From assembly GCA_017484095.1 (NCBI GenBank), contig JAFUTU010000023.1:16458-80457 (forward strand): 64,000 bases of DNA, given 5' to 3'. The translations under genes were made by a program, and so were the position numbers. Source of the DNA: Ruminococcus sp. (GTDB taxonomy: Bacteria > Bacillota > Clostridia > Oscillospirales > Ruminococcaceae). This document shows positions 52,927 through 61,814 of this stretch, in pieces (position 1 is the stretch's first letter; each line of letters begins with the position of its first letter). The notes beneath the pieces were generated by a model. That model worked only from the letters and a program-made list of their open reading frames with translations, was not told the origin of the DNA and made no database searches.

Positions 52927-54612
52927 TTATTCTGCCGCAGCCTTGCTGTCTGCTGCCGAGCTGTCATCGCTCTTGACTGCCTGTTCAACTATCTCCGCAG
53001 CCTTGCTCTTCAGATCAGGAAGCTTGTCACGGGTGATCGTCAGGTTATTGTTGTACATCTTTATGAGCTCGTCAGCCGTGTTGAATTCCTCAGATAGCTC
53101 TGCGTCCTCAGTCAGCAGGTAGTTAGCGCCCCAGTGTCCGATGTAGCTCCAGTACGCCTTTTCGTTAGCGATGCTCTGAATATCGGGGAAGCTTCCGCAT
53201 TCACTCATTGCGATAGGCTTGGTCTTGCTTATGCTCTGCAAAAACAGCATAACGCTCACCTGACCGCTCAGCTTGTTGTCGTCATAAACGTCCGCCGAGA
53301 TCATATCGCACTGGCTGTCGCCTACGTACCAGTCAGCATTCTGAGCGCTCCACACCCAGATAAGGTTTGTAAGCTTGTGATATACAGTCATTCTCTTGTA
53401 CATCACCTTCCACAGCCATACATAGCTGTCCTTGTCCTTTCCCCACCAGAAGGTGCCGTTGCTTGCCTCATGCAAAGGTCTCCAGAGAACAGGTATACCC
53501 TCGTCCCTCAGCACCTTTAGTGACTCTGCTACCGTGTCGATATCCTTTATCAGCGCGATGCATTCGTCGGATATCTTGCCTTCATCACGCATCTTTTCCA
53601 GCTCTTCTATCGACTTTTCCGCAGTCTTTTCAGTAGTCTTCGCATTCATTATATTAAACTCAGTGTCCTGAGCATAATAGCTGCTTTCCTCTCCGGGTGC
53701 CGACCAGTGCCACATATAACCGACGATACCGCCGTTTTTGTGCCACAGCTTAGCCGTCTCCAGTTCACTATCATTAAGAACACTGTCCTTGTCAGTCGCA
53801 AGCATCAGGTCTCCGAACCTTATAGCAGGGTATTTTCCTGTCACCCGGTAGATCATATCCGTCTCAGCAGATGTTCCGATAGTGTCATACTGCCCTAAGA
53901 TGATGCTCTTTCCGTAGTTCTCGCAAATGTATGCATAAAGCGCCTGAGCGTTCTCGTCCGCGTTCTCGTTCCTGAGGGCAGGCTCTTTAAGTGCTTGTGA
54001 TATCTTTGAAACATCGGGGCTTGCCGTCAGTGTTATGTTGTCAATGTCGAGAGATGCATCTATCACCTCAAGGTTCACAGTAAGCGTTCCTGCCTCGAAG
54101 TATCTGTTCTTCACAGTGAATGTCTCAAACTCGTCCGATCCGTCAGATGTCAGCAGCATTATTCTCTCACCGTTCACAGAAAGCCCGTTCACACAGGGCA
54201 GAGGAGAAGCCGTCGTGATAGAAATATCATAATACTGTGACTCCTCTATCTCGAATGCTACAGTCCAGTCCTCAGCGGCAGTTATACCGCTGACATATCC
54301 GTCGCCCGTGTAGCCCTCACGCTCGTCCTTTACCTCAGCCTTTCCTGCCAGAGTTCCGACCTCAGCTTCGATGGTTTTTGAATACTCCGTGTAGGGTATA
54401 GCCACAGGCGTTATCTTTTCCTCCTCAAAGCTTACCGCAACAGGCTCGGGCTCCTTTTCGTCAGTCGGTGCCTGAGTGGTAATCGTAGTAGTTACCGCCT
54501 GAGATCTTTCATCAGTCTGTCTTCTTATATCGTCGAGCTTTTTTATCTCCGTGCCGCAGGCAGTCAGTAAAAGCGCTGCAGCAACGGAAGGACATATAAG
54601 TCTTCTTTTCAA
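52927..54612 (-). CDS. GH26 beta-mannanase lipoprotein with CBM35-like domain
   Basis: 561 aa from TTG (first base 54612) behind AGAGGTGA. KRRLICPSVAAALLLTAC is a lipoprotein signal with lipid-anchored Cys at about 19. After a Thr/Glu linker, residues about 80-215 form a CBM35-like beta sandwich (EAEVGTLAGKAEVKDEREGY). The GH26 barrel follows from about 225: acid/base Glu382 in WRPLHEASNGTFWWG and nucleophile Glu471 in IAMSECGSFP. It would cut beta-1,4-mannan at the cell surface. The Ala/Asp/Ser tail (SSAADSKAAAE) is low complexity. It follows GH95 by 19 bases in one operon. Confidence 0.92.
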   Translation of the reverse strand: MKRRLICPSVAAALLLTACGTEIKKLDDIRRQTDERSQAVTTTITTQAPTDEKEPEPVAVSFEEEKITPVAIPYTEYSKTIEAEVGTLAGKAEVKDEREGYTGDGYVSGITAAEDWTVAFEIEESQYYDISITTASPLPCVNGLSVNGERIMLLTSDGSDEFETFTVKNRYFEAGTLTVNLEVIDASLDIDNITLTASPDVSKISQALKEPALRNENADENAQALYAYICENYGKSIILGQYDTIGTSAETDMIYRVTGKYPAIRFGDLMLATDKDSVLNDSELETAKLWHKNGGIVGYMWHWSAPGEESSYYAQDTEFNIMNAKTTEKTAEKSIEELEKMRDEGKISDECIALIKDIDTVAESLKVLRDEGIPVLWRPLHEASNGTFWWGKDKDSYVWLWKVMYKRMTVYHKLTNLIWVWSAQNADWYVGDSQCDMISADVYDDNKLSGQVSVMLFLQSISKTKPIAMSECGSFPDIQSIANEKAYWSYIGHWGANYLLTEDAELSEEFNTADELIKMYNNNLTITRDKLPDLKSKAAEIVEQAVKSDDSSAADSKAAAE

Positions 54613-54631
54613 AATAAGTTCACCTCTGAGA

Positions 54632-56917
54632 TCAGTTATCAAATGTGCAGTGATATGTTCTTCCTGCCTTAACAGCAAATCTTACGCTCTCGCCGTCACT
54701 CTCTGCAGATACATCCTGACCTGCACAGAAAATTTTCATACCCTTGCTCACAACGGTGCATTTTCCGTCAGCACCTGCGTGAACAGCAAGACTTGTCAGC
54801 TTTGAATCCTTCCACTGTGCATCAACAGTGAAGTTTCCCCTTGCCCTTAGCCCTTTGAACGAGCCCTCAGCCCATTCGCTTGGCAGAGCAGGCAGTATTT
54901 TCAGTTCACCGTTCTGGCTCTGTAAAAGTGCCTCCGCAATACCGGCCGTGCCTCCGAAATTTCCGTCTATCTGGAACGGCGGGTGCATATCGAACATATT
55001 GTCTGAGGTCGAAGCCGAGAGCAGAGCGTTGATGTTTTCATATACCTTTTCTCCGTCGAGCAGTCTCGCCCAGAAGTTTATTATCCACGCTCTTGACCAA
55101 CCCGTGTGCCCTCCCCCGTGTGAGAGTCTTCTCTCCAGCGTTGCCCTTGCCGCCGCTGCAAGCTCCTTGTCCTTCCTTACGTCTATAGCGTCGTCAGGGT
55201 AGAGCGCAAACAGCTGAGAAACGTGCCTGTGTCCTATCTCCACCTCGTCATAGTCAACTGCCCATTCCTTTATCTGCCCGTACTTTCCCGTCTCGGGCTG
55301 CGGCAGCCTGTCTCTGATATCTTTAAGCTTTTCAGCATAGTCCCTGTCGCGGTCAAGAATAGATGAGCTCTCTATCACCGCCGTGAACAGCCTGTATATT
55401 ATCTGGCTGTCCATCGAGGGTCCTATCGCTAAGCAGCCTTTGGTGCCGCTTTCGGTAAGGTATGTGTTCTCGGGAGATACCGAAGGGCAGGTCACAAGCT
55501 GTCCCTGCTTGTTCGGGATAAGAAAATCAACAAAGAATTCGCTTGCCTCTTTCAGTGTCTCAAACTTGTCCTCCAGAAAATCACGGTCAAGCGTGAACAG
55601 GTAATGCTCCCAGATGTGCAGGCAAAGCCATGCCGCACCCATTGGCCACTGAGTTGCAGGTCCCCAGATATCCTGCGGTGCCGTGTCGCCCCAGATGTCT
55701 GTATTATGGTGGCACACAAAACCTCCGCAGCGGTACATCACCTCGGCAGTCCTTCTGCCATTAGGTCTCATACGCTCGATGTGGTCGAAAAGCGGCGTGT
55801 GCAGCTCTGAAAGGTTGCAGTTTTCCGCACACCAGTAGTTCATTTCAGTGTTGATGTTCACGGTGTAGCGTCCGCCCCACGCAGGCCACATATCCTTGTT
55901 CCATATTCCCTGCAGGTTCAGCGGCAGAGTTCCCTCGCGGCTTCCCGATATCATCAGGTACCGCCCGAAGTTGAAATAAAGCTCCATAAGCTTGTTGTCT
56001 TTGCCGCCCTGCTTTATGCGAGCAAGTCTTTCATCTGTGGGCAGCTGTGAAGCGCCGCCGCTGTTGTCAGGCAGATCTATAACTGCCCTGTCGAAATATG
56101 AACGGTAGTCATCTATATGTGCTTTTTTTAGCTCGTCGAAGCTCTTTCCCTCACAGAGAGCAACATCGTACATAGCCTTCTCTTTAAAATCTGTAAAACG
56201 GAAGCTCGTCTGTGTTCCCAGAATAAGCATTACCTCGTCACAGCCCTCACAGAATATGAAGCTGCCGTCCGCATACACCTTGCCGCCAGTAGGTATCACT
56301 TTAAGATAAGCCGCAAAGCTTATGCCGTCTGCCGAGCCGCACCCGCCGTAGAACAGTATGTCGTCCTGTCCGACAGGGGAGTTGTCGTCAAAATAATCGT
56401 CTCTTCCGCCTAAAGTCATTGACAGGTTCACCGCAGCAGCCTTATCAGCCTTTATCCTCGTAACAAAAACGTTGTCAGGCTCTGAGATGAACACCTCGCG
56501 TTCAAAACCGATGCCGTCAAGCTTGTATTCGGTCTTGCAGACAGCCGTTTCCAGATCAAGCGAGCGCTTGATAAAATCTGCTTCAGAATGATCCGTGTGA
56601 TATATGTCAAGATCGCACAGCGGCATATAGTGCCTTTCGTTAACAGGCGTACCGCAGAAGCTTCTGTCAACGATAGCCTGTGCCTCTTCGATCTTTTCTT
56701 CAAACAAAAGCTCTCTGACTTTCTGAAGGTTCTCATAAGCACTTTTGTTGTTTCTCTCTCTTGGTCCGCCTGACCATACTGAGTCCTCGTTGAGCTGAAT
56801 GTGCTCACCGATCGGCTGAGAGAACACCATAGCGCCTATCCTTCCGTTTCCGATAGGCAGCGCTTTGTTCCAGTCATCCGCCGGTGCAGTATACCACAAA
56901 AGTGTTGAAGCTGACAT
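54632..56917 (-). CDS. GH95 alpha-L-fucosidase (or related galactosidase)
   Basis: 761 aa from the ATG with first base 56917, behind AAAGGAGG; no signal peptide, so cytoplasmic. [27 protein letters not shown] opens the N-terminal domain in typical GH95 fashion. Catalytic positions of the family are present: Asn354 and Asn356 in [10 protein letters not shown], Glu483 in SVSPENTY and Asp651 in [11 protein letters not shown]95 enzymes remove alpha-1,2-fucose or alpha-galactose from plant or host glycans by inversion. It heads the GH95-GH26 operon, suggesting use of decorated hemicellulose such as fucosylated xyloglucan or mannan side chains. Confidence 0.93.
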   Translation of the reverse strand: MSASTLLWYTAPADDWNKALPIGNGRIGAMVFSQPIGEHIQLNEDSVWSGGPRERNNKSAYENLQKVRELLFEEKIEEAQAIVDRSFCGTPVNERHYMPLCDLDIYHTDHSEADFIKRSLDLETAVCKTEYKLDGIGFEREVFISEPDNVFVTRIKADKAAAVNLSMTLGGRDDYFDDNSPVGQDDILFYGGCGSADGISFAAYLKVIPTGGKVYADGSFIFCEGCDEVMLILGTQTSFRFTDFKEKAMYDVALCEGKSFDELKKAHIDDYRSYFDRAVIDLPDNSGGASQLPTDERLARIKQGGKDNKLMELYFNFGRYLMISGSREGTLPLNLQGIWNKDMWPAWGGRYTVNINTEMNYWCAENCNLSELHTPLFDHIERMRPNGRRTAEVMYRCGGFVCHHNTDIWGDTAPQDIWGPATQWPMGAAWLCLHIWEHYLFTLDRDFLEDKFETLKEASEFFVDFLIPNKQGQLVTCPSVSPENTYLTESGTKGCLAIGPSMDSQIIYRLFTAVIESSSILDRDRDYAEKLKDIRDRLPQPETGKYGQIKEWAVDYDEVEIGHRHVSQLFALYPDDAIDVRKDKELAAAARATLERRLSHGGGHTGWSRAWIINFWARLLDGEKVYENINALLSASTSDNMFDMHPPFQIDGNFGGTAGIAEALLQSQNGELKILPALPSEWAEGSFKGLRARGNFTVDAQWKDSKLTSLAVHAGADGKCTVVSKGMKIFCAGQDVSAESDGESVRFAVKAGRTYHCTFDN

Positions 56918-56948
56918 GTAATAACCTCCTTTGGTCAAAACTCTTATT

Positions 56949-56977
56949 AGTATAACACATATTTGCGGAAAAGTAAA
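56949..56977 (-). promoter_or_regulatory. Promoter of the GH95-GH26 operon
   Basis: On the minus strand TTTACT and TATACT are 17 bases apart, about 30 bases before the GH95 start. The divergent GH5 promoter lies 84 bases away. Confidence 0.7.
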
Positions 56978-57060
56978 GTAAAAAAACATTTTTTATGATC
57001 AGGCTTAAGTGCAAAAATCGCCGTCCTTGTCGCTGTCTTCTGAAAAAAATGTGAACCCTA

Positions 57061-57089
57061 TTTACAAAATTATATAAATGTGTTAAAAT
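57061..57089 (+). promoter_or_regulatory. Promoter of the GH5 gene
   Basis: TTTACA at 57061-57066 and TAAAAT at 57084-57089 are 17 bases apart, 40 bases before the start codon. The 211-base divergent region between GH95 and GH5 may carry shared control, but no clear palindrome was found. Confidence 0.75.
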
Positions 57090-57128
57090 GAATGTATACG
57101 ATCGTCATGAAACGAAAGGAATGGGATC

Positions 57129-58751
57129 ATGAGTATAATATCAAAGCTTAAAAGACCGCTTGCGGTAGTGCTCGCGGCATTTGCGGTAACGGCTGCAGCG
57201 TCTGCCGTACCGATGAGCGGCAGTGATACTCCGCTGCTCAATTCTATCACAGCTGAGGCAGCAACCGTCAGCGTTCCTAAGGTCACAGGCCTTAAATCGC
57301 AGACTCTCGGCACCGATAAGGTAAAGCTTACCTGGAACAAGATAAGCAATGCAACAGGCTATCAGGTGTTTATGCAGAAAAACGGCGTTTATACACGTCT
57401 TATCTCCATTTACTCAAACACCAACAGCTATACAGTCTCCAATCTTCCTGCCGCAAGGATAACCAACCTCAAGGTAAGAGCATGGAGAACCGTCGGCGGC
57501 AAGAACTATTTCGGTCCTCTTTCCGATGCAAGGACCACCGCGACCAACCCTGCCAAGGTCACCAATATCCAGTCAACTATCGGCAGCACTTCCATAAAAT
57601 TCACATGGAACAAGGTAAACTGCACATATTACAGAATTTATGTAAAGCAGGCTGACGGCAAGTGGAAGGGACTGAAAAACTCCACCACCAACAGTGTGAC
57701 CGTAACAGGTCTTAATCCCAATACGACATATACCTTCTGCCTCAGATCATGGCAGACCGACTGGTCCAAGCAGGATCACGGCAGCGTTCTTTCCGATAAT
57801 GTTGTCGTAAAGACCAAAGCCGCATCAACTCCCGTTGCAGCAAACGGAAGGCTCTCCGTAAAGGGTGCGAACATCGTTAACCAGAACGGTCAGGTCTTCA
57901 AGATCAAGGGAATGTCAACTCACGGCATAATGTGGGAGGATTTCAGAAATATCCTCGCATACAATTCCCTTAAAGTCCTCCGCGATGACTGGAAATGCAA
58001 CACCATAAGAATAGCTATGTACACTGCCGAGTGGGGCGGCTATACCACAGGCTCTACCTATGCAGCTCAGGCAAAGGCAAGGGTAAAGGCAGGCGTTGAG
58101 AACGCTAAGAGCGCAGGTATGTATGCAATAATCGACTGGCATATCCTCAGCGACGGCGACCCCAGAACTCATCAGAGCCAGGCAGTTGCCTTCTTTAAAG
58201 AAATGGCAAACACCTATAAAAATTATAACAACGTCATCTATGAGATCTGTAACGAGCCTAACGGCGGCGTTACATGGAACGGCGGTATCAAGTCCTATTG
58301 TCAGGCGGTTGTCAACGCTATCAGACAGTATGACAAGAACGCTATAATCATCTGCGGAACAGGCACCTGGTCTCAGGACATTAATCAGGTCGTTGGCAAC
58401 AGGCTTTCAGACAAGAACTGCGTTTACGCACTTCACTTCTATGCAAACACCCATACCGACTGGCTCAGAAACAGATTGAAGAGCTGCTACAACAGCGGCC
58501 TCCCCGTTCTCGTTTCAGAGTTCGGTACCTGTGATGCAAGCGGCAACGGCGGCTTCAATAAGTATCAGACGCAGGAGTGGCTCAAGCTCTGCGATTCGCT
58601 TAAAGTCGGCTATATCAACTGGTCAGCCGCAAACAAAGCAGAGACTGCCTCCGCATTCAAAACAGGCACAGATCTAAGGTCAATAACCGCAGGCACCTCT
58701 CAGCTTACCGACAGTGGTAAGCTCGTCCGTGAGTGGTACAGGGCTCACTGA
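57129..58751 (+). CDS. Secreted FN3-FN3-GH5 endoglucanase-type enzyme
   Basis: 540 aa. A long signal peptide of about 45 residues ends near AEAATVSVP. Two fibronectin III modules follow (about 50-138 and 142-230), then a GH5 barrel from about 240 with GMSTHGIMW, RIAMYTAEWGGY, acid/base Glu376 in YEICNEPNG and nucleophile Glu464 in VLVSEFGTC. The subfamily looks like the GH5_2 cellulases. FN3 modules precede the enzyme and no dockerin or cellulose-binding module is present. It would release cello-oligosaccharides that the cellobiose phosphorylase at 8633 can use. GAAAGGAATGGGATC lies before the ATG. Confidence 0.94.
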   Translation: MSIISKLKRPLAVVLAAFAVTAAASAVPMSGSDTPLLNSITAEAATVSVPKVTGLKSQTLGTDKVKLTWNKISNATGYQVFMQKNGVYTRLISIYSNTNSYTVSNLPAARITNLKVRAWRTVGGKNYFGPLSDARTTATNPAKVTNIQSTIGSTSIKFTWNKVNCTYYRIYVKQADGKWKGLKNSTTNSVTVTGLNPNTTYTFCLRSWQTDWSKQDHGSVLSDNVVVKTKAASTPVAANGRLSVKGANIVNQNGQVFKIKGMSTHGIMWEDFRNILAYNSLKVLRDDWKCNTIRIAMYTAEWGGYTTGSTYAAQAKARVKAGVENAKSAGMYAIIDWHILSDGDPRTHQSQAVAFFKEMANTYKNYNNVIYEICNEPNGGVTWNGGIKSYCQAVVNAIRQYDKNAIIICGTGTWSQDINQVVGNRLSDKNCVYALHFYANTHTDWLRNRLKSCYNSGLPVLVSEFGTCDASGNGGFNKYQTQEWLKLCDSLKVGYINWSAANKAETASAFKTGTDLRSITAGTSQLTDSGKLVREWYRAH

Positions 58752-58782
58752 TGATGAGTGTCTAAAGTAACAAGTATTTTTA

Positions 58783-58820
58783 AAGGGCATACTTGATTTT
58801 TGTCAGGTATGCCCTTTTTT
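58783..58820 (+). terminator. Terminator of the GH5 gene
   Basis: AAGGGCATAC and GTATGCCCTT form a ten-bp stem (extended by TTGA/TCAG-type pairs) followed by six T residues. Confidence 0.93.
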
Positions 58821-58842
58821 GTGAACGCTTTTGCTGAAATTC

Positions 58843-58871
58843 TTGACAGTTATTTTAACATATGGTAATAT
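58843..58871 (+). promoter_or_regulatory. Promoter of the ABC transporter operon
   Basis: TTGACA at 58843-58848 and TAATAT at 58866-58871 are 17 bases apart, 42 bases before the start codon. Confidence 0.85.
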
Positions 58872-58913
58872 TTTAAAGTGGTGTCATTATCGCCACAGGA
58901 AAGGAGAATAAAA

Positions 58914-59828
58914 ATGGCTGAGCTTTTGCTCGAGACCGACCGCCTTACCAAAACCTTTGGTAAGCATAAGGCTGTCAATGAGGTAAGCCTTCATGTGGAA
59001 CGTGGCTCGGTCTATGGTTTTATAGGAAAAAACGGCGCAGGCAAGACCACCTTCATGAAAATGATCTGCGGCCTTTCGGCACCAACATCAGGCAATATCA
59101 CGCTTTTCGGCAAAACGGGCTCTGAGATAAGAAACGAAAGACATAAGATAGGCTGTCTTATCGAGGATCCCGGCATTTTCCCGAAGCTTTCTGCCTTTGA
59201 GAACGTAAGGCTGAAATGTCTGGCGCTGGGCTGCTACAAAAAAGAATACGTGCAGGGTCTGCTTGAAAAAGTAGGCCTCGGAGATACCAAGAAAAAACAG
59301 GCAGGAAGGTTCTCCCTCGGCATGAGACAGAGACTGGGCATTGCCCTCGCCCTTGTCGGCCAGCCCGAGCTCCTCGTCCTCGATGAGCCTATAAACGGTC
59401 TTGACCCACAGGGAATAGCCGAGGTAAGAGACACTATCCACAGTCTCAGTCAGGACGGCGGAATAACCATACTGATATCCAGCCATATCCTCGATGAGCT
59501 CTCAAAGATAGCTACTCATTACGGCATAATCAATGACGGCGTCCTCATAAGAGAGATGTCATCGGCACAGATGCTGGAGGCAAGGACCGACGGTATCAGC
59601 ATAGTTATTGATAACTTTACCAAAGCGTCAGAGATACTTACCGGCCTTGGATATGAGTTCTCTCTTGTTGAACCCTTCCATATATCCGTCAATGCGGATA
59701 AGCAGAACGCAGCCCGGATCAACCGCGCCCTTGTAACAGGCGGAGTTGAAGTTTCTGAGCTGTCCGTACACAGTGAGGATCTTGAATCCTACTATCTGAA
59801 GCTGACGGGAGGTGTGCAGAATGCTTAA
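58914..59828 (+). CDS. ABC transporter ATP-binding protein
   Basis: 304 aa from ATG 58914 behind AAAGGAG. The Walker A motif is GKNGAGKT (about 38-45), the signature FSLGMRQRLGIALAL, Walker B LLVLDEPINGLDPQG, and the switch histidine SSHILDEL. The C-terminal 80 residues are the extra domain of bacitracin/lantibiotic-type ATPases (BcrA/CcmA group). It energises the permease encoded next, whose start lies inside its stop. Export of a peptide, lantibiotic or ion is typical of such two-gene systems; the substrate is unknown. Confidence 0.93.
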   Translation: MAELLLETDRLTKTFGKHKAVNEVSLHVERGSVYGFIGKNGAGKTTFMKMICGLSAPTSGNITLFGKTGSEIRNERHKIGCLIEDPGIFPKLSAFENVRLKCLALGCYKKEYVQGLLEKVGLGDTKKKQAGRFSLGMRQRLGIALALVGQPELLVLDEPINGLDPQGIAEVRDTIHSLSQDGGITILISSHILDELSKIATHYGIINDGVLIREMSSAQMLEARTDGISIVIDNFTKASEILTGLGYEFSLVEPFHISVNADKQNAARINRALVTGGVEVSELSVHSEDLESYYLKLTGGVQNA

Positions 59829-60615
59829 TTTACTCAGAATGGATCTGCACAGAATGCCGAGGAGCATGGCATTCAAGGTAATAGCGATACTGCTGGTTTT
59901 TGAAACGACCCTTACCGCCTTCACATTCAGCTATATGCTTAACCATACTTCAGACATTATGGAGATGCCTGCGAGCTTCGGCTTTGTGGACGGCAAGCTC
60001 ACTCTCGGAATGTTTGTACAGATGACCCTCGGCCAGCTGGGTGACTTTGCACTGTATCTGGCTATCTTTGTTGTTCTGTTTGCAAACGGAGATTTCAGCA
60101 CAGGCTTTATAAAAACCATCGCAGGCCAGGTGAAGAGCAGGGGAATGCTCGCTATCTCCAAGTTTATCAGCGTTGCGATATATACTATCGGCTATATAGC
60201 ATTCTATACTGTTATCGCTATTGTTGACTGCATCATTTTCTTTGACGGGGTACGCGTTCCCGATATGGGTGAGCTCATCAAGTATATGCTTCTTATGCTC
60301 TATATGTATATCGCAATGATATTCCTTATCACAGCCATTGCTCTTATATTCAGGAGCAACCTGATCGGAATAATAGTGGGCATACTTATTTCAACAGGTC
60401 TGCTTTCTGCGATACTTGGTCTTGTAAATATTCTTCTTGATAAGCTGAATATCGACCTTGACCTGAAAAAGTATACCGTAACGAGAAGCATCACCAGTGT
60501 AACTCTTACGGGAGACCTTTCCGATTACACACGACAGATCATAGTTTGTGCTGTGTACATCGTGGTCTCGCTCATAGCAACTATCATTTCTTACAATAAG
60601 AGAGACGTCGCATGA
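59821..60615 (+). CDS. ABC-2 type transporter permease
   Basis: 264 aa from ATG 59821, with GGGAGG eight bases upstream and an eight-base overlap with the ATPase gene. Six membrane helices are seen: about 20-40, 68-88, 105-130, 160-190, 195-215 and 240-260. The layout fits the BcrB/ABC-2 permease group that pairs with the preceding ATPase type. No immunity, peptide or two-component genes are near, so the substrate is open. Confidence 0.85.
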   Translation: MLNLLRMDLHRMPRSMAFKVIAILLVFETTLTAFTFSYMLNHTSDIMEMPASFGFVDGKLTLGMFVQMTLGQLGDFALYLAIFVVLFANGDFSTGFIKTIAGQVKSRGMLAISKFISVAIYTIGYIAFYTVIAIVDCIIFFDGVRVPDMGELIKYMLLMLYMYIAMIFLITAIALIFRSNLIGIIVGILISTGLLSAILGLVNILLDKLNIDLDLKKYTVTRSITSVTLTGDLSDYTRQIIVCAVYIVVSLIATIISYNKRDVA

Positions 60616-60628
60616 TCTGAAAAAAACC

Positions 60629-60666
60629 AAGCACCGTTTGTACCTCTGTACAGACGGTGCTTTTTT
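60629..60666. terminator. Bidirectional terminator after the ABC operon
   Basis: AAGCACCGTTTGTAC and GTACAGACGGTGCTT pair in a 15-bp stem with one wobble and a CTCT loop, followed by TTTTATT on the plus strand and by GGTTTTTTTCAG on the minus strand, so it can end the regulator gene too. Confidence 0.93.
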
Positions 60667-60668
60667 AT

Positions 60669-61355
60669 TCACCCCAGTTTTTGTCTGCGGTAGTCTATCG
60701 GCAGAACGCCGTATGTCTTTTTGAATGCCTGTGAGAACCTGCTCTGGCTTGAAAAGCCGACCGCTTCGGATATCTGAGATATGCTGTCGCTTGTCGTCAG
60801 CAGCAGCCACTCTGCGCGCTCCATTCGGTGCTCTTTTATGTGTGCCGCAAGCGAGTTCCCGTATACTTCCTTGAATGCTGCCTTCAGCGTCGTTGGGTTT
60901 ATAAGAAACTGCTTTGAGAGCTCCTCTATCGTTATCCTCTCGCCGATGTGCTCCAGCAGGTATGCGTGTACCTGGTGCGCAAGCTTTGTCTTGTCGAGCA
61001 CACCGTATCTGTCTGTCATTTTCGTGTCATCCTCGATGCAGCATACCTTCATTATCTTCTCAGTAGCAATGTGCAGTGTGTTGACTTTTTCGTTGTCGGC
61101 AGCCTTGTAGTAAACCTCTTTTCCCTCTCGCCTGCTTACTATCAGCCCGCTGTTTTTGAGCTGCTTCAAATGGTGGCAGACCGCAGGACTGTTCATATTC
61201 ATAAGCTCCGAGATCGCAGACACACACTGCTCGCTGTGGCATAAAAGGCAGAACACCCTCAGCCTGGTTATATCCGAAAGCTGCTTGAAAACATCGGCGG
61301 CAGCCGCAAAATTTATCTCGTCTGTAAGCCTGTTTCCTTTGAGCACTTCATTCAT
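60669..61355 (-). CDS. ArsR-AraC fusion transcription regulator
   Basis: 228 aa from the ATG with first base 61355 (GGAAGG eight bases upstream; a GTG three codons earlier is possible). Residues about 15-95 are an ArsR/SmtB winged helix (FKQLSDITRLRVFCLL; SPAVCHHLKQLKNSGLIVSRREGKEVYY). The usual ELCVCDL metal site is reduced to SEQCVSAI with one Cys. A CC pair (KVCCIEDD) lies in the linker. Residues about 125-225 are an AraC DNA-binding domain (ITIEELSKQF; ISQISEAVGFSSQSRFSQAFKKTYG). It is divergent from the metal ATPase operon and probably controls it in response to metal. Two HTH types in one chain is unusual. Confidence 0.9.
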   Translation of the reverse strand: MNEVLKGNRLTDEINFAAAADVFKQLSDITRLRVFCLLCHSEQCVSAISELMNMNSPAVCHHLKQLKNSGLIVSRREGKEVYYKAADNEKVNTLHIATEKIMKVCCIEDDTKMTDRYGVLDKTKLAHQVHAYLLEHIGERITIEELSKQFLINPTTLKAAFKEVYGNSLAAHIKEHRMERAEWLLLTTSDSISQISEAVGFSSQSRFSQAFKKTYGVLPIDYRRQKLG

Positions 61356-61375
61356 TGCAAACACCTTCCTGTATC

Positions 61376-61395
61376 CGAAACGGAAAAACGTTTCG
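61376..61395. promoter_or_regulatory. Inverted repeat, candidate operator 1
   Basis: CGAAACG and CGTTTCG are perfect 7-bp arms around GAAAAA, in the divergent region 21 bases before the regulator start. The place suits autoregulation by one of the two DNA-binding domains of the ArsR-AraC protein. Confidence 0.6.
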
Positions 61396-61407
61396 CCTTT
61401 TTGGTAA

Positions 61408-61423
61408 AAGTTAGTTTTAACTT
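61408..61423. promoter_or_regulatory. Inverted repeat, candidate operator 2
   Basis: AAGTTA and TAACTT are perfect 6-bp arms around GTTT, ending one base before the -35 box of the metal operon. Position and symmetry suit binding by the ArsR-type dimer or activation by the AraC-type domain. Confidence 0.6.
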
Positions 61424-61424
61424 A

Positions 61425-61453
61425 TTGACAATTCACTCTAAGGGTATTATACT
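61425..61453 (+). promoter_or_regulatory. Promoter of the metal-export operon
   Basis: TTGACA at 61425-61430 and TATACT at 61448-61453 are 17 bases apart, a strong promoter with two inverted repeats directly upstream, so it is likely repressed without inducer. Confidence 0.9.
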
Positions 61454-61509
61454 AAAATCACAACAATTAAACAAGTGCTTAATTGTAAACTTTATTAGGA
61501 GGCAGCTTT

Positions 61510-61728
61510 ATGAAAAAGAAGTATGAAATAGAAGTAGACTGTGCCAACTGTGCGAACCTTATGGAGGAGACCGCCTCAAAGGTTGAGGGCGTTGCAGCTT
61601 GCAATGTAAGCTTTGTGACGCAGAAGATGACAGTTGAGTTCGCCGAGGGCGCTAATGAGAAAAAGGTGATGAAGGAAGTTCTCAAGCAGTGCAAAAAGGT
61701 CGAGCCTGACTGCGAGATAGAAATATAA
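61510..61728 (+). CDS. HMA-domain metal-binding protein
   Basis: 72 aa behind TAGGAGG. The ferredoxin-like HMA fold is complete: KYEIEVDCANCANLMEET with Cys11 and Cys14 of the CxxC site, then VEGVAACNVSFVTQKMTVEF. Such domains pass soft metal ions (Cu+, Zn2+, Cd2+) to P-type ATPases. Here it is a separate small protein, while the ATPase encoded next lacks an N-terminal HMA domain, so the two together make up a usual ZntA/CadA-type pump. Confidence 0.92.
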   Translation: MKKKYEIEVDCANCANLMEETASKVEGVAACNVSFVTQKMTVEFAEGANEKKVMKEVLKQCKKVEPDCEIEI

Positions 61729-61754
61729 AACTGTGTAGAATTTTCCCTCTGATA

Positions 61755-61782
61755 GATGCCCTCGCTTGACAGCGGGGGTATC
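61755..61782 (+). promoter_or_regulatory. Intercistronic hairpin between HMA and ATPase genes
   Basis: GATGCCCTCGCT and AGCGGGGGTATC pair over 12 bp (two wobbles) around a TGAC loop, followed by TTTACC. It may be a partial terminator or an mRNA processing and stability element that makes more chaperone than pump. Confidence 0.65.
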
Positions 61783-61814
61783 TTTACCAAAAACAAAAAG
61801 CGGGGTCTGAGTGT

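Noticed and set aside
58914..60615. Lantibiotic immunity system
   Set aside because: The ATPase and permease types fit, but no lantibiotic precursor, modification enzyme or two-component system is near, so only a generic exporter is called.
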